64,000 bases of DNA from Euglena gracilis (Eukaryota; Euglenida; Euglenophyceae; Euglenales), in NCBI GenBank assembly GCA_039621445.1, contig CP154957.1, forward strand, positions 38,286,654-38,350,653. The letters run 5' to 3'. Each line of letters opens with the position of its first letter. Position 1 is the first letter of the stretch. A model generated the notes under the pieces. It was not told the origin of the DNA, searched no databases, and worked only from the letters and a program-made list of their open reading frames with translations. The position numbers were made by a program, and so were the translations under genes. Below, in pieces: positions 10,937-22,606 of the stretch.

Positions 10937-13640
10937 TGCAAGAACTTGAGATATGTGCATTCTGCAAAATCAAACGGGTTGGATCCCCGGGTGGCAATTT
11001 GGCACAGGCAATCCGAGTGAGGGCAGGCCAGTGGTGGCAGAATGGGGGTTTCAAACCTGTTTTGTTTGCTTGTCGAAATACGCAAAACAGTCCCGAAGGC
11101 CACCGACGGGTGTCACTCGGCGATGGGGGTCATTGACAGGCCAAAGAACTGACTGAATACCACGGAGGATCGCTCAGCGGGGGGGGGGGGCATGGTATTC
11201 CGACAGAATTGTTCCAAAGAAAAGGTTGCCTGAAAATGGTTTTGACTGAAATTTTGCCTGTTTTTGGTCGCTTCCCAATGCAAAAAAAAAGTTGGGTTGG
11301 TCATCAAACTAGGTCCCCCCAAACCCCAGGACGTTTTAGAGTGCCTTGACTGACCTTGGAGCTGGCGTATCTGGCTAGCCACGGCTGGCTGGCTGACAAA
11401 AAAAAGGAGGAGGTCAGGCTGCCATGGCCAGCCACGGCTGGGGGGGATTTAGAGGAGGAGAGGATCTGAAAGAGGAGGAGGAGGTCTGGCTGGCCGCGAT
11501 GGGAAATTAGCTAGCTGACATCTTTTTTGCGTAAACATTTTGATCTTACTTTTCCCCAGCCATCTTTCTCTGCTGCAGATCACAGGCAAGAAATTTCTGA
11601 AGTCTATCATGCAGAAGTGGCTGAGGCACTGTTGCAAATGATTATATGTTGCTGAGACCCTGTACACAGGTGGCTTGAGGTGAAATGAACTTATTGGAAG
11701 GAGTTTGTTGGAGACTGATCTAGACAAACTGCTCCATTTATGTTGGGAATGCCTATTGTGTGTGTTTTCTGATTCCTGTTGATGTGCCTAAAAAGTCGAA
11801 GGTTTTTGTCTGTCCATTTTTTTTTGCAATGCCATGGTAATCTGCTTCATTCTGATTTGCTTTTCAATGGTTTGATTCACATCTTGTGGCCATTTTTGGG
11901 CCACAGGTCATGCAGGTCTTCTCCCAGGAAGGAGTTGTTTGGGTGTGATTCCCTTGGAAAGGGAGGGGGCACACAAGCGTTTTGTTTGCTCTTTTGGCAA
12001 AATTTGCATTGTTTGCGGGGTTTTCCGTGCCGCTTGGTTGATTTTACTCTGCCCCCCTCCGTCTTCTGGCGGAGTCGCAAAATATATACAGAATTTTGTT
12101 GTTGCGACTGTTTCTCTTACGGTGCTTCGGGGGGTTGGCACGCCGTGGCGAGGGGTCCGGCTAGTGAGGGGGAGGGGGGTTTTTGGCGTGGCGAGGGGGT
12201 GCCGGAGGGGGGGGGTGCGCAGGGGTCAGCCAAAAAAAAATCCGATTTCACTCGCCTCCTTTGCAAAAAAGTTACTGGTGCCAGGGACATTTTTTCCAGT
12301 GGCAAAAGCTTTGAAAAAAAATTGGAATGCACATTCTTGGTCATTTTTACGGTCTTTTTGGCCACCATTGCCAAAAAGAAAACGATGAAAGTTTGCAGTC
12401 CCGATCATAATCCCGAACCCCACTCAGTGAATCCTTGCCCATTGCCCAGCACTCTCGTGGCTTTCATCCACAAGGGCGTCGGCGTTTTGTGCATCACGGT
12501 CCATAATCAACATGAGCGTCAAAAAATAATAATAAAACAACACCAACAACTTTTCTTCGGCGCTTTCGGCGCCAAATTCAGGGGGAGAGGGGATGTGCTG
12601 GACGGCCCTTGGAAAAAATGCCGAAGCAAAAAATGCGCTGAGTTGTGACACTCCTAAGGGAAAAAGGACTTAGAAAAATTTCCAACGATAAGCCCAAAAT
12701 TGAACCAAAATCACCAAAAAGAGCTGAAATGAAGGCATTTTGGCCAAAAAAATGCACGAGGCGTCACTCTCCGTTCACCATACCCAACAAATGTCAGCCA
12801 TGGTGCCCCTTACTTGTGACCGGGGGAGTAGGATTCCCGCGGATTTCATCTTGCTCCTTCTGCTCAGCTTCTTGGCAGAAAGCTTTTGTCCAAGAACAAA
12901 ATTTCCATTGAACAAAGTTTGGATGATCAGCCCTTGAACTTGAAGCCATTTTGTGAAAAAAAAATCTGACGGAAGAATGGAGAATAGGGATTGATTATTG
13001 GCGGAAAGAGGGATGGATAACAACATAGAATTGTTCAGAAGAACGGTGTTCAAGAACACAAAAATGAAATTTGTTTTTGACATATGGACAATGTGGACAA
13101 TATGGATGCAACAAAATGCCTCCAAAAAGTGTTAAAAAAAAGTGGGAAAATGTAAAAAAAAATGCGCAAAAAAAATGCGCAAACATGCGCATTTTTGAAA
13201 AATTGGCAAAAATGCGCGAACAAAATGCGCAAAAAAGCGCCGCATTTCTCCCCCCTGCAAATTGCTTTGGTTTTCCTTGTTCGCAAGGTGTGGCGAGGTG
13301 GGCCTGACACAGCGTGGCGAGGGGGTGGGGAGGGGGAAAATGGCGCGGCGAGGGGGTCGGTGAGTGGGGGGGGGGAGGGGTGTGCCGACGCCCCTTCACT
13401 AACCTGCCGTTCGGATCCTGCCTTTCCGTTTTTAGATGCCCCCGGGCGGGTGAAGACTACGATGGTGCTGCCGTGAAATACGTTGCTGAAAGGTTTATCC
13501 ACCGTGAAAATAGTTTTGTCTAATTGTATTTATCCCGGCGCTTCTAGTTCCATTGACCGCAGTTCCTACTGCTCGCCGTTGGATGTTGTGATTAAACCTG
13601 GCGAACGCGCAGAAAAACCCGGCGAGGTTGCACCGTGGTG
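10937..13640. other. Gene-poor host-like DNA
   Basis: I find no convincing gene. The longest plus-strand frame (11779-12648) is compositionally odd and matches nothing I know. GGCGTGGCGAGGGGGT-type units recur at 12130-12210 and 13285-13370, and an AAAATGCGC tandem lies at 13160-13245. Confidence 0.5.
11356..11510. repeat. CAGCC/GAGGAGG-rich dispersed repeat
   Basis: Mixture of GGCTGGCTGGC, CCAGCCACGGCTGG and AGGAGGAGGTC words. A related block at 13686-13830 interrupts the hAT transposase relic, so the family is mobile or was copied into that gene. Confidence 0.5.
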
Positions 13641-13685
13641 AATTTACCCTACTTTTAATTTTGTCGCTCTCCCGTATGCACTAAA

Positions 13686-13830
13686 AGAGGAGGAGGTGCT
13701 CCAGCCACGGCCAGCCGCGGCTAGCCGTGGCTGGTGGCTGAGGGAAAAGAGGAGGAGGAGGTTTGGCTGGTGGCTGGTGGAAAAAAGGAGGAGGTCTGAC
13801 CGGTATCTGGCTGGCTGTGGGGACCCCACC
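13686..13830. repeat. CAGCC/GAGGAGG-rich repeat within the hAT relic
   Basis: Second copy of the block at 11356-11510. It follows the last recognisable transposase codons (about 13835) and replaces the expected continuation of that reading frame. Confidence 0.5.
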
Positions 13831-14700
13831 TCCCTTGGATTTTTGTCTTGAGCCAAGGCGCCAGCCAGAGCGTGCACATTACGGAACTTATTCAGAACTT
13901 CTTGTATGTGGGCGGTGACGGCGGCTCTCCCCTTGTCCTTTTGCACCAAGTCCTCCGCCACGAGGTCGAGCACGTGGGTTTGACACCCGCAGTGGAATAT
14001 GTCTTGCCCTGCAGCTTCTTTTGCATGCATATTTTCCATATTTGAGGCGTTGTCGGTGACTATTGCTGAGAAAAATAAAAGATCCTTTGGTCCTCTGTGG
14101 ATGCAAAGGAAAACACACCCACCACAATTGCTTTCGTTTGGAGGCGTGCTTTCTCCAGGACTGCTCCGTCAGTTTGGCAAGGTATTTTTTTGTTGTATCG
14201 ATTGTGTCGATCGGTTGATTTGCCAACAAAATTGCAATGTAAGGCTGCTTTGTCAAAGTGGGCCACCCATCCATTGACATAGTGCAAGGTTTTTCCTCCA
14301 AAGAAGCGGCAAATTTTTTCCATTCTTCGTCACACACAGTGTTGAGAATCTGCCCTCCCACAACTTACTTTATACCGGGACGAGCAATGTTCGTCGCAAA
14401 AACAAATCTCCCCACATGCCTCTCCAAACAATCAACCTGCATTTTGATTTTTAAAAAATATGGCTTTGAAAGAAAAAAACACCTCAATTGTTGTCGCTCC
14501 AAAGGTTGCTTGACTTTTTGTGTGGGTGGTTGAGAAGACTTCTCCCACATCCCCTTTCCTTGCCAAGCTTCAAAAGTGTCCGCATGCTCACGCAGGCGAT
14601 CCACCAACCCTGAAAGAATGCAAGCATTCACAAAAGTACACAAATAAATACCAGCACACCAGGAAGCTCCTTCTGTCATCCATTGCACCTTGCCCAGTTA
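13831..14700 (-). pseudogene. hAT-family transposase (DUF659-type) relic
   Basis: Read on the minus strand, the pieces in order are: LERHVGRFVFATNIARPGIK, a stop, then VVGGQILNTVCDEEWKKF, TMSMDGWPTLTKQPYIAILL, and after a frameshift near 14,085 AIVTDNASNMENMHAKEA followed by FHCGCQTHVLDLVAEDLV. Known hAT/DUF659 transposases show the same order: a DGW block, the VTDNASNM block with its catalytic Asp, and a C-x2-H-x-L-x-L block. At least one stop and one frameshift make it non-functional, and the 3' part is replaced by a repeat block. The 5' part is duplicated at 22607-23065. The viral left TIR begins about 300 bases upstream of this gene, so the virus seems to have landed next to or inside a hAT element. 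Confidence 0.7.
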
Positions 14701-15001
14701 TAAGACTGTCCAACTGGCTGAAACTTCGCAAATACCTTCCAAACGCTAAATTTTCTTGGGGGGTGCACAGCCAAGGTTGGCCGTTTTTTTAAAAACTAGA
14801 AAAACATGTTTTTTTATTTTTTTTAAAAAATACACAAAATAACGCCATGGGAGGTTTGGAAAAAAATTCAGAAGTATTATGCAGTTTCAAGGTAAGGTAG
14901 GGGGAAGACCCGAGGCAGTCTTTTCCTAACCAGATTTTTTAAGCCCCCCCCCTTGACTGTTTGGGGAGTTTGGTGGAGGGGAAAAAGAGCGGTGAGATTA
15001 T
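14236..15001. repeat. Virus-flanking segment, copy 1
   Basis: Nearly identical, in the same orientation, to 22607-23380. It holds the 5' part of the hAT relic and the spacer up to the viral TIR. The duplication shows that the left viral boundary plus host flank was copied as one block. Confidence 0.85.
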
Positions 15002-15069
15002 GGAATTGTCTGTGTGATTTCTGTGTAATTTGGAGTAATTTGAAGGTAATTTGAAGGTAATTTGAAATT
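15002..15069 (+). repeat. Viral left TIR, extra copy
   Basis: GGAATTGTCTGTGTGATTTC, CTGTGTAATTTGGAGTAATT, then TGAAGGTAATT units. Same sequence as 23381-23443 and, inverted, as 48640-48713. Confidence 0.8.
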
Positions 15070-15089
15070 AACTAGGAAAAAAACCGTTA

Positions 15090-15185
15090 ATTTCGATGTT
15101 ATTTGATGTTATTTGATTGTTTTTAATTAATTTTAATTGATTTTAATTAAATTTTAATTGTTTTTAATTAATTTATTGATTTATT
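15090..15185. repeat. TTTTAATTGA-type AT-rich tract
   Basis: Short tandem TTTTAATT(A/G)A units just inside the TIR. The same tract is longer at 23495-23607. A terminal, very AT-rich tract in an otherwise GC-rich virus may be an unwinding element; that is inference. Confidence 0.5.
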
Positions 15186-17756
15186 GCTGAACTGGGAAAA
15201 AAAGAAAGAAGAAGAAGACGCGCGGCACGAAGATGAGGTTGGGAAGTCACTGAAAGCCGGTGCGGGAGGAGTACGAGGCAAGCGGTCAGACTCATGGTAC
15301 AGTGGAGCCCTTGCCCTTTCCCTTGCCCTTGTCCTTGTCCGGAAACAGAATGGCGTAGTGACAGGCCTTGCGCACCATGCGAAGCATGGCGGAGGAGGGG
15401 GTGGACGGATTGGGGGACGGCGCAGCGGTCCAGTTAGGGTCTTTAATGAACACGAACTGGGCGTTGTCGTTGTCCATGTAGCCCTTGAGCTTCAGCGGGC
15501 CGTTGCACTCTGCACAGAAGACGGCGCCGCCGTCGGTGCCGGTGAGGTCTTTCAGCCAGTCTCGGTAGAGGGTGAGGGGGATGCGGTGCCACGGGAAGGC
15601 GTTGAGGGAGTCGGTGCGGAGGACGGCGTGGAGCTTCCGCAGGACGTTGGTGGGCAGGTGGGCGTTGGAGCGGATGTCCCAGGGGTCGGCGTAGTAGTTG
15701 GGGATGATGTGGAGGAAGTCGGGGTGGGCGGCGCGGGTGACGGCGACGTAGGCCATGCGGGGGTTGGCGCGGATCTGGTTCCACTCGAGGACGCCGTAGT
15801 GCTCGCGGATGGTCTCCCCCTGGGCCATGTGGCTGGTGACGCAGAAGCCGGGGGTGAAGTTGAAGGCGAAGTCGAGGAAGGTGAGGACGACGTCGTCGGC
15901 GGTGTCCCCGTCGTCGTCCGGTTGGCCCCGGAGGCCGTCGACCCACCGGAGGGTGACGGTGCGCTTCTCGGGGTCGATGGCCTGGAGGACGGCGCGGCGG
16001 TTGTTGACGACCTCGGGGGTGTTGCTGCCGTCGGGCTGCTTCCGGTCGCGGAGGGTGTTGCGGCTGACGACCTCCATGCCCTCGCCGTAGACGAAGTTCT
16101 GGAGGTACTCCCAGTGGCGGGGGGCGCGTCGGGTCCATCCGGGGTTCATCAGCGACCTGTCGGGTACCGGACCGACCACTTGGGGGACGAGCTGCTCCGG
16201 GTTCCACGTGGTGTCGGCCGCGGTGGCGGGGTCGTCCGCGTCCTTGTTGACCGCTTCCTGGTTGGTGTTGTTGCGCTTGCGCCACGAGCCGGGCTGCACG
16301 GTGTCCATGAGGGTGTGGAACTCTTTGCGGAAGTGCGCGGCGTCGAAGCGGGGGTTGTTGAGGGAGGTCTTGAAGTCGACGTAGACGGTCTCGAGGTCGA
16401 AGGGGTAGACGGTGCGTTCGGGGTGGTGCTCCATCCAGCGCGTCATGCAGTACCAGTTGCAGGCCTTGCGCGTCTGGTTGGTGTGGCAGAGGAAGCGCCA
16501 CATGGGGACGTTGGGGCGGACGGGGAAGTCCTCGGGGCGGAGGGTGGTGCTGACGCACGCGGGGTTGGCGCAGATGGCCTGCAGGATGGGGTCGTCGGTG
16601 CGCATACATTCCGTCAACTGGACCCATCGACCGCCGACGTTGCGGACGCGGTCGTAGACGAGGTAGGGGAAGATGTCGGTGTGGTCGAAGTAGTTGTAGT
16701 CGTCGGAGGGGAGGGCGTAGGCGTAGGGCTCGACGGGGGGCAGCTGGTGGAAGTCACCCGAGAGGACGATGCGGGTCTGGGTGGAGACGCGGTGGAAGAG
16801 GACGAGGCACTCGAGGAGGGCGAGGGGGATCATGGAGATCTCGTCGACGATCAACAGGTCGATCTCGAGGTGGCGGAGGTGGGCGGCGAAGCGCTTGCTG
16901 TATACGATGGTGCAGCGGGGGTCGTTGCGGCCGTCGAGGCCGAAGAGGCTGTTGAGGGTGAGGGCGTCGAAGCCCAACTGGACGCAGGCGGCGTGGGTGA
17001 ACGACGTGCGGACGACGTTCCACTGGAGACAGACGGCGTAGTCGTGGAGGCGCCGCAGGAGGTGGGTCTTCCCCGTGCTGGCCGGGCCGGTGATGACGAG
17101 ACCGCTGCGCTCGGTGTCGGCCTCGCGGAACCACTCGCCGCAGAGGTCGTCCAGGTACCGGCCGTCGCGCACCCCGTCCCCCGGACGGACGATGCGCAGG
17201 GTGGAGCGCCAGGAGGCGAGCCAGTCGCGGGACTCCGGGTCCTTGAGTTCGGGGGCGGCGTCCGGGGCGCTGAGGAGGAATTTCTTGATCCGTCCGTCCG
17301 TGCGGGCCTGTTCTTAGTTGTAGTAGTAGGTCTTCCACTTGTCGACGGTCTTGATGGCCTCGGACTTGTAGCGGCCGATGAAGCCCTGTTCCAGGAGGTG
17401 CCGCGTGGTGAGGGTGTCGGCGCCGTCCATGTTTTGGCGGTTGTGTTTGAGGGTGCGCACCCACTCCGCGTGGCGGTGTTCGGGGCGAACGCGGTACTCC
17501 ACGGCGTCGATGTTGATCTGGATGAGGGCGTTGAGCGGGATGGGCCGGCAGAGGTCGAACATCCGGACGGCCTGGTCCTCGAGGACGATGTTGTAGACGG
17601 GCTGCAGGTGGAAGGAGCGGTAGGTCCATCCGCTGGTGTGTCATCTCGTAGTGGCAGTACTCCGTGCCGTCCCAGTAGGGGTCGCGGCCGTAGACGCGGG
17701 ACAGCTTGACCTTGGCCAGCTGGTCCTCGGTGTAGACGCGGAGCATGAGCTGGTAC

Positions 17757-18432
17757 TGTAAGTGTCTGATAATTTTCCCCGGTCGATAATTTCCCCCCCC
17801 CCTGATTTTGGCCCAAAATCTGGAAACGGAAAACCGTCTGATAATTTTCCCCCCCTAAAAAAATTCCCGAGGCCTGCAAAGCATGAGAAGGTGAAGGATC
17901 GCCGCTGACGCCCTCTCACTTGCGACGAGGACGCAAGTTGTTGAGCTGAGCAAAGAGCTCGGCTGCCAGTTGAGCATCGAGGGCATCGGTGCGTTCAGCA
18001 GGAGCCTCATGCTCCTGCTCATCTCCCCGCACTCTCCCCGGCTGGTCCGAATGTGCTACCCTTGGACAGCCATTTGCGCAGGTGCTGTGCGGAAAGCTGC
18101 TCCTCCCCACTTGTCCTCTGCCACTCTTGCACAAATGCGCCTTGGCTCAGCTGCTTTCGCAGCAGGATCTGCCCACTGTTGTCCGTGATGTGCACTCGGT
18201 TTCGATAATCTTGCAACACAAGTGCAATAAAACCTGCATCGTGGAGGCTATATTTGCCCTTGTTGCGTTGCTCGATATGACGCTTGCCAGGTGCTGTCCC
18301 ACGGGACTTCCCACGGGCCATTAGTGATTCCTTCACGGGCATGAGAAAATCTGTCAAATGAAAAACCGGTCGATAATTTCCCCCCCCCTGGTTTTGGGCT
18401 CCGTGGGGGGGGGAAATTATCAGACACTTATA
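17757..18432. mobile_element. 676-bp DNA transposon, GTAC target duplication
   Basis: The insert starts TGTAAGTGTCTGATAATTTT and its far end, reverse-complemented, starts TATAAGTGTCTGATAATTTC, giving terminal inverted repeats of about 23 bp. GTAC lies immediately on both sides (17753-17756 and 18433-18436). The uninterrupted copy 3 has GTAC once at the same place, so this is a 4-bp target duplication. Extra GATAATTTCCCCCCC units lie inside the ends. Four-base duplications and a TGTAA start are seen in Ginger-like and Sola1-like elements; I cannot decide between these. Confidence 0.85.
17916..18318 (-). pseudogene. Unrecognised ORF inside the 676-bp transposon
   Basis: A minus-strand reading starts MARGKSRGTAPGKRHIEQRN, runs through LVLQDYRNRVHITDNSGQIL, shifts frame near 18,040 and ends ALDAQLAAELFAQLNNLRPR. 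It is charged and soluble-looking. I do not recognise a transposase domain. It may be a remnant of a captured or ancestral gene of the element. Confidence 0.35.
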
Positions 18433-18649
18433 GTACATCTCCTCGAGACTGCGGAAGACGTAGCGGTTGCCGGAGTAGGGGACGGTGGTGCCGTTGCACA
18501 GGCCCACGAGTTGGTTGATGAGCTTCTTGGGGATGGCGGCGTCCGCGGGGTCCTGGAGCCCCGGGTGTTTGTAGACGGTGTCGATGAGGTTGACGAAGGC
18601 GGTGACGAGGGCCGCGCCGAAGTTGGACTGGCGGCGGGCGTGGGTGGCC

Positions 18650-21600
18650 CAGGAGCCCGTTGCGGTGTGGAACCGCTCCCAGCAGGTGCTCACCAACGAG
18701 GACGTCTTCCGCATCCTCGCCCGCGGCTCCGACGCCGACCGGGACACCATCCTGCGGCGCCAAAAGGACTACTTCGCCAAACGCAAGTGCTTCGGCTACC
18801 TCGACGACATCCGCCCCAAGCATCGCTCCTTCCGCTACCACATCCAGGGGGTGGACGTGCCCACGCTGATGCGCCTCATCCCCGACGAGGTCGCGGCCCA
18901 CGAGTGCAACCGCATGTGCGCCTACGAGATGCTGCGGGAGCGCAACCCCCCCTCGGAGCGCTGTCGTGGTATTCAAATGAGGATGTTCGAGCCCGCTGTG
19001 GCCAACGAGTGGCTGAACGCCAACGGCCACGCCGTGGGCGCCCTCACCGACGGACTCTCCCCCGCGGACATCCAGGCGCACGCCGAGGCCTTCCGCTACG
19101 GCCACGCCGCCCTCGACATCACGCGCGGCATCATCCTCCTGCACATCCCGGAGAAGCCCCGCAAGGACTTCCGCACCGTCGCCTACACCGTTGTGGGCGA
19201 TCACGTCGTCCCCTTCACGGACAAGGATGTGATCCACAGCATCATGAAAACGGCCGCCCACCGCCTCGGACGGCGTCGCTTCACCGGCTACCACATGATG
19301 GACGGCTCGGCCGGCCTCCACAACGGACACGAGACGGAGACCACCCCCAGCCGCCGCAAGCGCATGCGCTCCCTGGACCGCGTCCTGCACCCGGACACCA
19401 CCCCGGCCTCGCAGCGGGACGCGGAGGCCGTCGCCGGACCCGACGCCCCCATCGACTGGGAGGTGGACGAGCGCGAGGACGACTTCGAGGACGTGCAGTC
19501 GGTCCGGTCGGGCGTCGACCGCGTGGGCAACGCCAACAAAAAGACGACGCCCCAGTACCCCCTCGTGACAGACACCGACCGCTTCCACTTCTTCACCAAG
19601 GCCGACGACCAGGCCCTCGTGGGCGCCAAGCTCCGCCCCGACTACCAAGAGGGCCCCCACGCCCACCTCATCCACTTCTACATCTGCACCGACGAGCCCG
19701 ACGTCGAGTTCCTCTACCACTACTGCACCCGCATCCTGGCCTGGGACCCCACCACCGCCGCGCGCAGCTTCAACGGCCACTGCAAGCAGCTGCGCATCAA
19801 GAACGTCGTGTGGGTGGCAGTCCCCGACATCCACCAACTCATCAAACTGCACACCCTCCTCTACCCCAAGGAGCCCTTCCGCCCCGTGGGCATCGCCTCC
19901 TACGCCTGGCGCATGCTGTACAAGGAGCTTTCCCGGATCGGCCGCTTCGGCACCGGCCTCTGGGACTGCCTGTCGCAGTACCCCCCCAACCTCCAGCGCC
20001 TCCTCGACAACCACCACCCCTACCACCGCCCCAAGCTCCTCCAGAAGACCTTCCACCCCCCCTACGCCCTCCCCGAGCGGGACGACGCGCCCCCCGCCGA
20101 GCTCATCCCCGAGAACCAGCGCCGGCGCGTGGACCTCATCCGCAGCTACACGGCCACCCTCCTCGCCATGCACGCGGACCGCGACGAGTTCCCCATCCAC
20201 GACCTCACCAACCGCGTGGTCCCCTTCGACGCCGTCGAACACGCCGCGATCCCCATCGGACACTACCTCGTCCGCATCCCCTCCGCCGCCGAGCGGCAGG
20301 CCCGCGGAACCCACGCCGACTGGGAGCGCCTCCCCTGCTTCACCCCGACGCGGAGAAGCGCACCATGAGCCACCGCATGCTCCGCGCCCTCCTCCACCGC
20401 GGCCTCCTCACCCCCGCCGACGTGGAGCTCGTGTGCACCACCCACGCCCGCCGCCAGTCCAACTTCGGCGCGGCCCTCGTCACCGCCTTCGTCAACCTCA
20501 TCGAAACCGTCTACAAACACCCGGGGCTCCAGGACCCCGCGGACGCCGCCATCCCCAAGAAGCTCATCAACCAACTCGTGGGCCTGTGCAACGGCACCAC
20601 CGTCCCCTACTCCGGCAACCGCTACGTCTTCCGCAGTCTCGAGGAGATGTACCAGCTCATGCTCCGCGTCTACACCGAGGACCAGCTGGCCAAGGTCAAG
20701 CTGTCTCGCGTCTACGGCCGCGACCCCTACTGGGACGGCACGGAGTACTGCCACTACGAGATGACGACCAGCGGATGGACCTACCGCTCCTTCCACCTGC
20801 AGCCCGTCTACAACATCGTCCTCGAGGACCAGGCCGTCCGGATGTTCGACCTCTGCCGGCCCATCCCGCTCAACGCCCTCATCCAGATCAACATCGACGC
20901 CGTCGAGTACCACGTTCGCCCCGAACACCGCCACGCGGAGTGGGTGCGCACCCTCAAACACAACCGCCAAAACATGGACGGCGCCGACACCCTCACCACG
21001 CGGCACCTCCTGGAACAGGGCTTCATCGGCCGCTACAAGTCCGAGGCCATCAAGCCCGTCGACAAGTGGAAGACCTACTACTACAACTACCAACAGGCCC
21101 GCACGGACGGACGGATCAAGAAATTCCTCCTCAGCGCCCCGGACGCCGCCCCCGAACTCGAGGACCCGGAGTCCCGCGACTGGCTCGCCTCCTGGCGCTC
21201 CACCCTGCGCATCGTCCGTCCGGGGGACGGGGTGCGCGACGGCCGGTACCTGGACGACCTCTGCGGCGAGTGGTTCCGCGAGGCCGACACCGAGCGCAGC
21301 GGTCTCGTCATCACCGGCCCGGCCGGCACGGGGAAGACCCACCTCCTGCGGCGCCTCCACGACTACGCCGTCTGTCTCCAGTGGAACGTCGTCCGCGTCC
21401 AGTTGGGCTTCGACGCCCTCACCCTCAACAGCCTCTTCGGCCTCGACGGCCGCAACGACCCCCGCTGCACCATCGTATACAGCAAGCGCTTCGCCGCCCA
21501 CCTCCGCCACCTCGAGATCGACCTGTTGATCGTCGACGAGATCTCCATGATTCCTCTCGCCCTCCTCGAGTGCCTCGTCCTCTTCCACCGCGTCTCCACC

Positions 21601-22603
21601 CAGACCCGCATCGTCCTCTCGGGTGACTTCCACCAGCTGCCCCCCGTCGAGCCCTACGCCTACGCCCTCCCCTCCGACGACTACAACTACTTCGACCACA
21701 CCGACATCTTCCCCTACCTCGTCTACGACCGCGTCCGCAACGTCGGCGGTCGATGGGTCCAGTTGACGGAATGTATGCGCACCGACGACCCCATCCTGCA
21801 GGCCATCTGCGCCAACCCCGCGTGCGTCAGCACCACCCTCCGCCCCGAGGACTTCCCCGTCCGCCCCAACGTCCCCATGTGGCGCTTCCTCTGCCACACC
21901 AACCAGACGCGCAAGGCCTGCAACTGGTACTGCATGACGCGCTGGATGGAGCACCACCCCGAACGCACCGTCTACCCCTTCGACCTCGAGACCGTCTACG
22001 TCGACTTCAAGACCTCCCTCAACAACCCCCGCTTCGACGCCGCGCACTTCCGCAAAGAGTTCCACACCCTCATGGACACCGTGCAGCCCGGCTCGTGGCG
22101 CAAGCGCAACAACACCAACCAGGAAGCGGTCAACAAGGACGCGGACGACCCCGCCACCGCGGCCGACACCACGTGGAACCCGGAGCAGCTCGTCCCCCAA
22201 GTGGTCGGTCCGGTACCCGACAGGTCGCTGATGAACCCCGGATGGACCCGACGCGCCCCCCGCCACTGGGAGTACCTCCAGAACTTCGTCTACGGCGAGG
22301 GCATGGAGGTCGTCAGCCGCAACACCCTCCGCGACCGGAAGCAGCCCGACGGCAGCAACACCCCCGAGGTCGTCAACAACCGCCGCGCCGTCCTCCAGGC
22401 CATCGACCCCGAGAAGCGCACCGTCACCCTCTGGTGGGTCGACGGCCTCCGGGGCCAACCGGACGACGACGGGGACACCGCCGACGACGTCGTCCTCACC
22501 TTCTTCGACTTCGCCTTCAACTTCACCCCCGGCTTCTGCGTCACCAGCCACATGGCCCAGGGGGAGACCATCCGCGAGCACTACGGCGTCCTCGACTGGA
22601 ATG
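18650..22603 (+). pseudogene. Polymerase-helicase, copy 2 (inverted, truncated both ends)
   Basis: Plus-strand copy from about residue 100 to the segment just before the last helicase motif, ending REHYGVLDWN. Polymerase motifs: WDCLSQYPPN (19966-19995), KKLINQLVG (20558-20584), INIDAVEY (20887-20910). Helicase: GPAGTGKT (21316-21339), LLIVDEIS, GDFHQLPPV. Breaks: a 1-nt deletion at about 20342 shifts the frame, and an 8-codon in-frame deletion follows the Walker A region at about 21395. The left end is a head-to-head junction with copy 1; the right end joins hAT-derived flank at 22604-22610. The frame is intact where copy 3 is shifted (near 27,575), so the copies complement each other for inferring the ancestral protein. 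Confidence 0.85.
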
Positions 22604-22606
22604 TAA

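Larger units (their letters stand above)
15292..18648 (-). pseudogene. Polymerase-helicase, copy 1 (N-truncated, split by a transposon)
   Basis: Minus-strand copy of the polymerase-helicase described at 23713-28458, running from the polymerase motif B region to the C-terminus. It is split by the 676-bp element at 17757-18432. Other breaks are a TAA codon near 17315 where copy 3 reads Tyr (context YYYN-stop-EQ), and a 1-nt insertion near 17638. The helicase part is intact: Walker A (GPASTGKT), Walker B (LLIVDEIS), GDFHQLPPV, and VAVTRAAH. In the C-terminal zinc ribbon the third Cys is replaced by Arg (MVRKACHY instead of MVCKACHY). At 18648 the copy ends abruptly and joins copy 2 in the opposite orientation. 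Confidence 0.85.

Noticed and set aside
11779-12648. 289-aa plus-strand ORF in the flank
   Set aside because: Composition follows local G/T runs and repeat blocks; no domain or motif recognised and no second copy to test conservation.
15184-17709. Very long plus-strand open frame rich in Val, Gly, Glu and Asp
   Set aside because: It is the antisense shadow of the GC-rich polymerase-helicase copy 1; low-complexity composition and no motifs. The same applies to the long antisense frames at 20263-22614 and 24821-27613.
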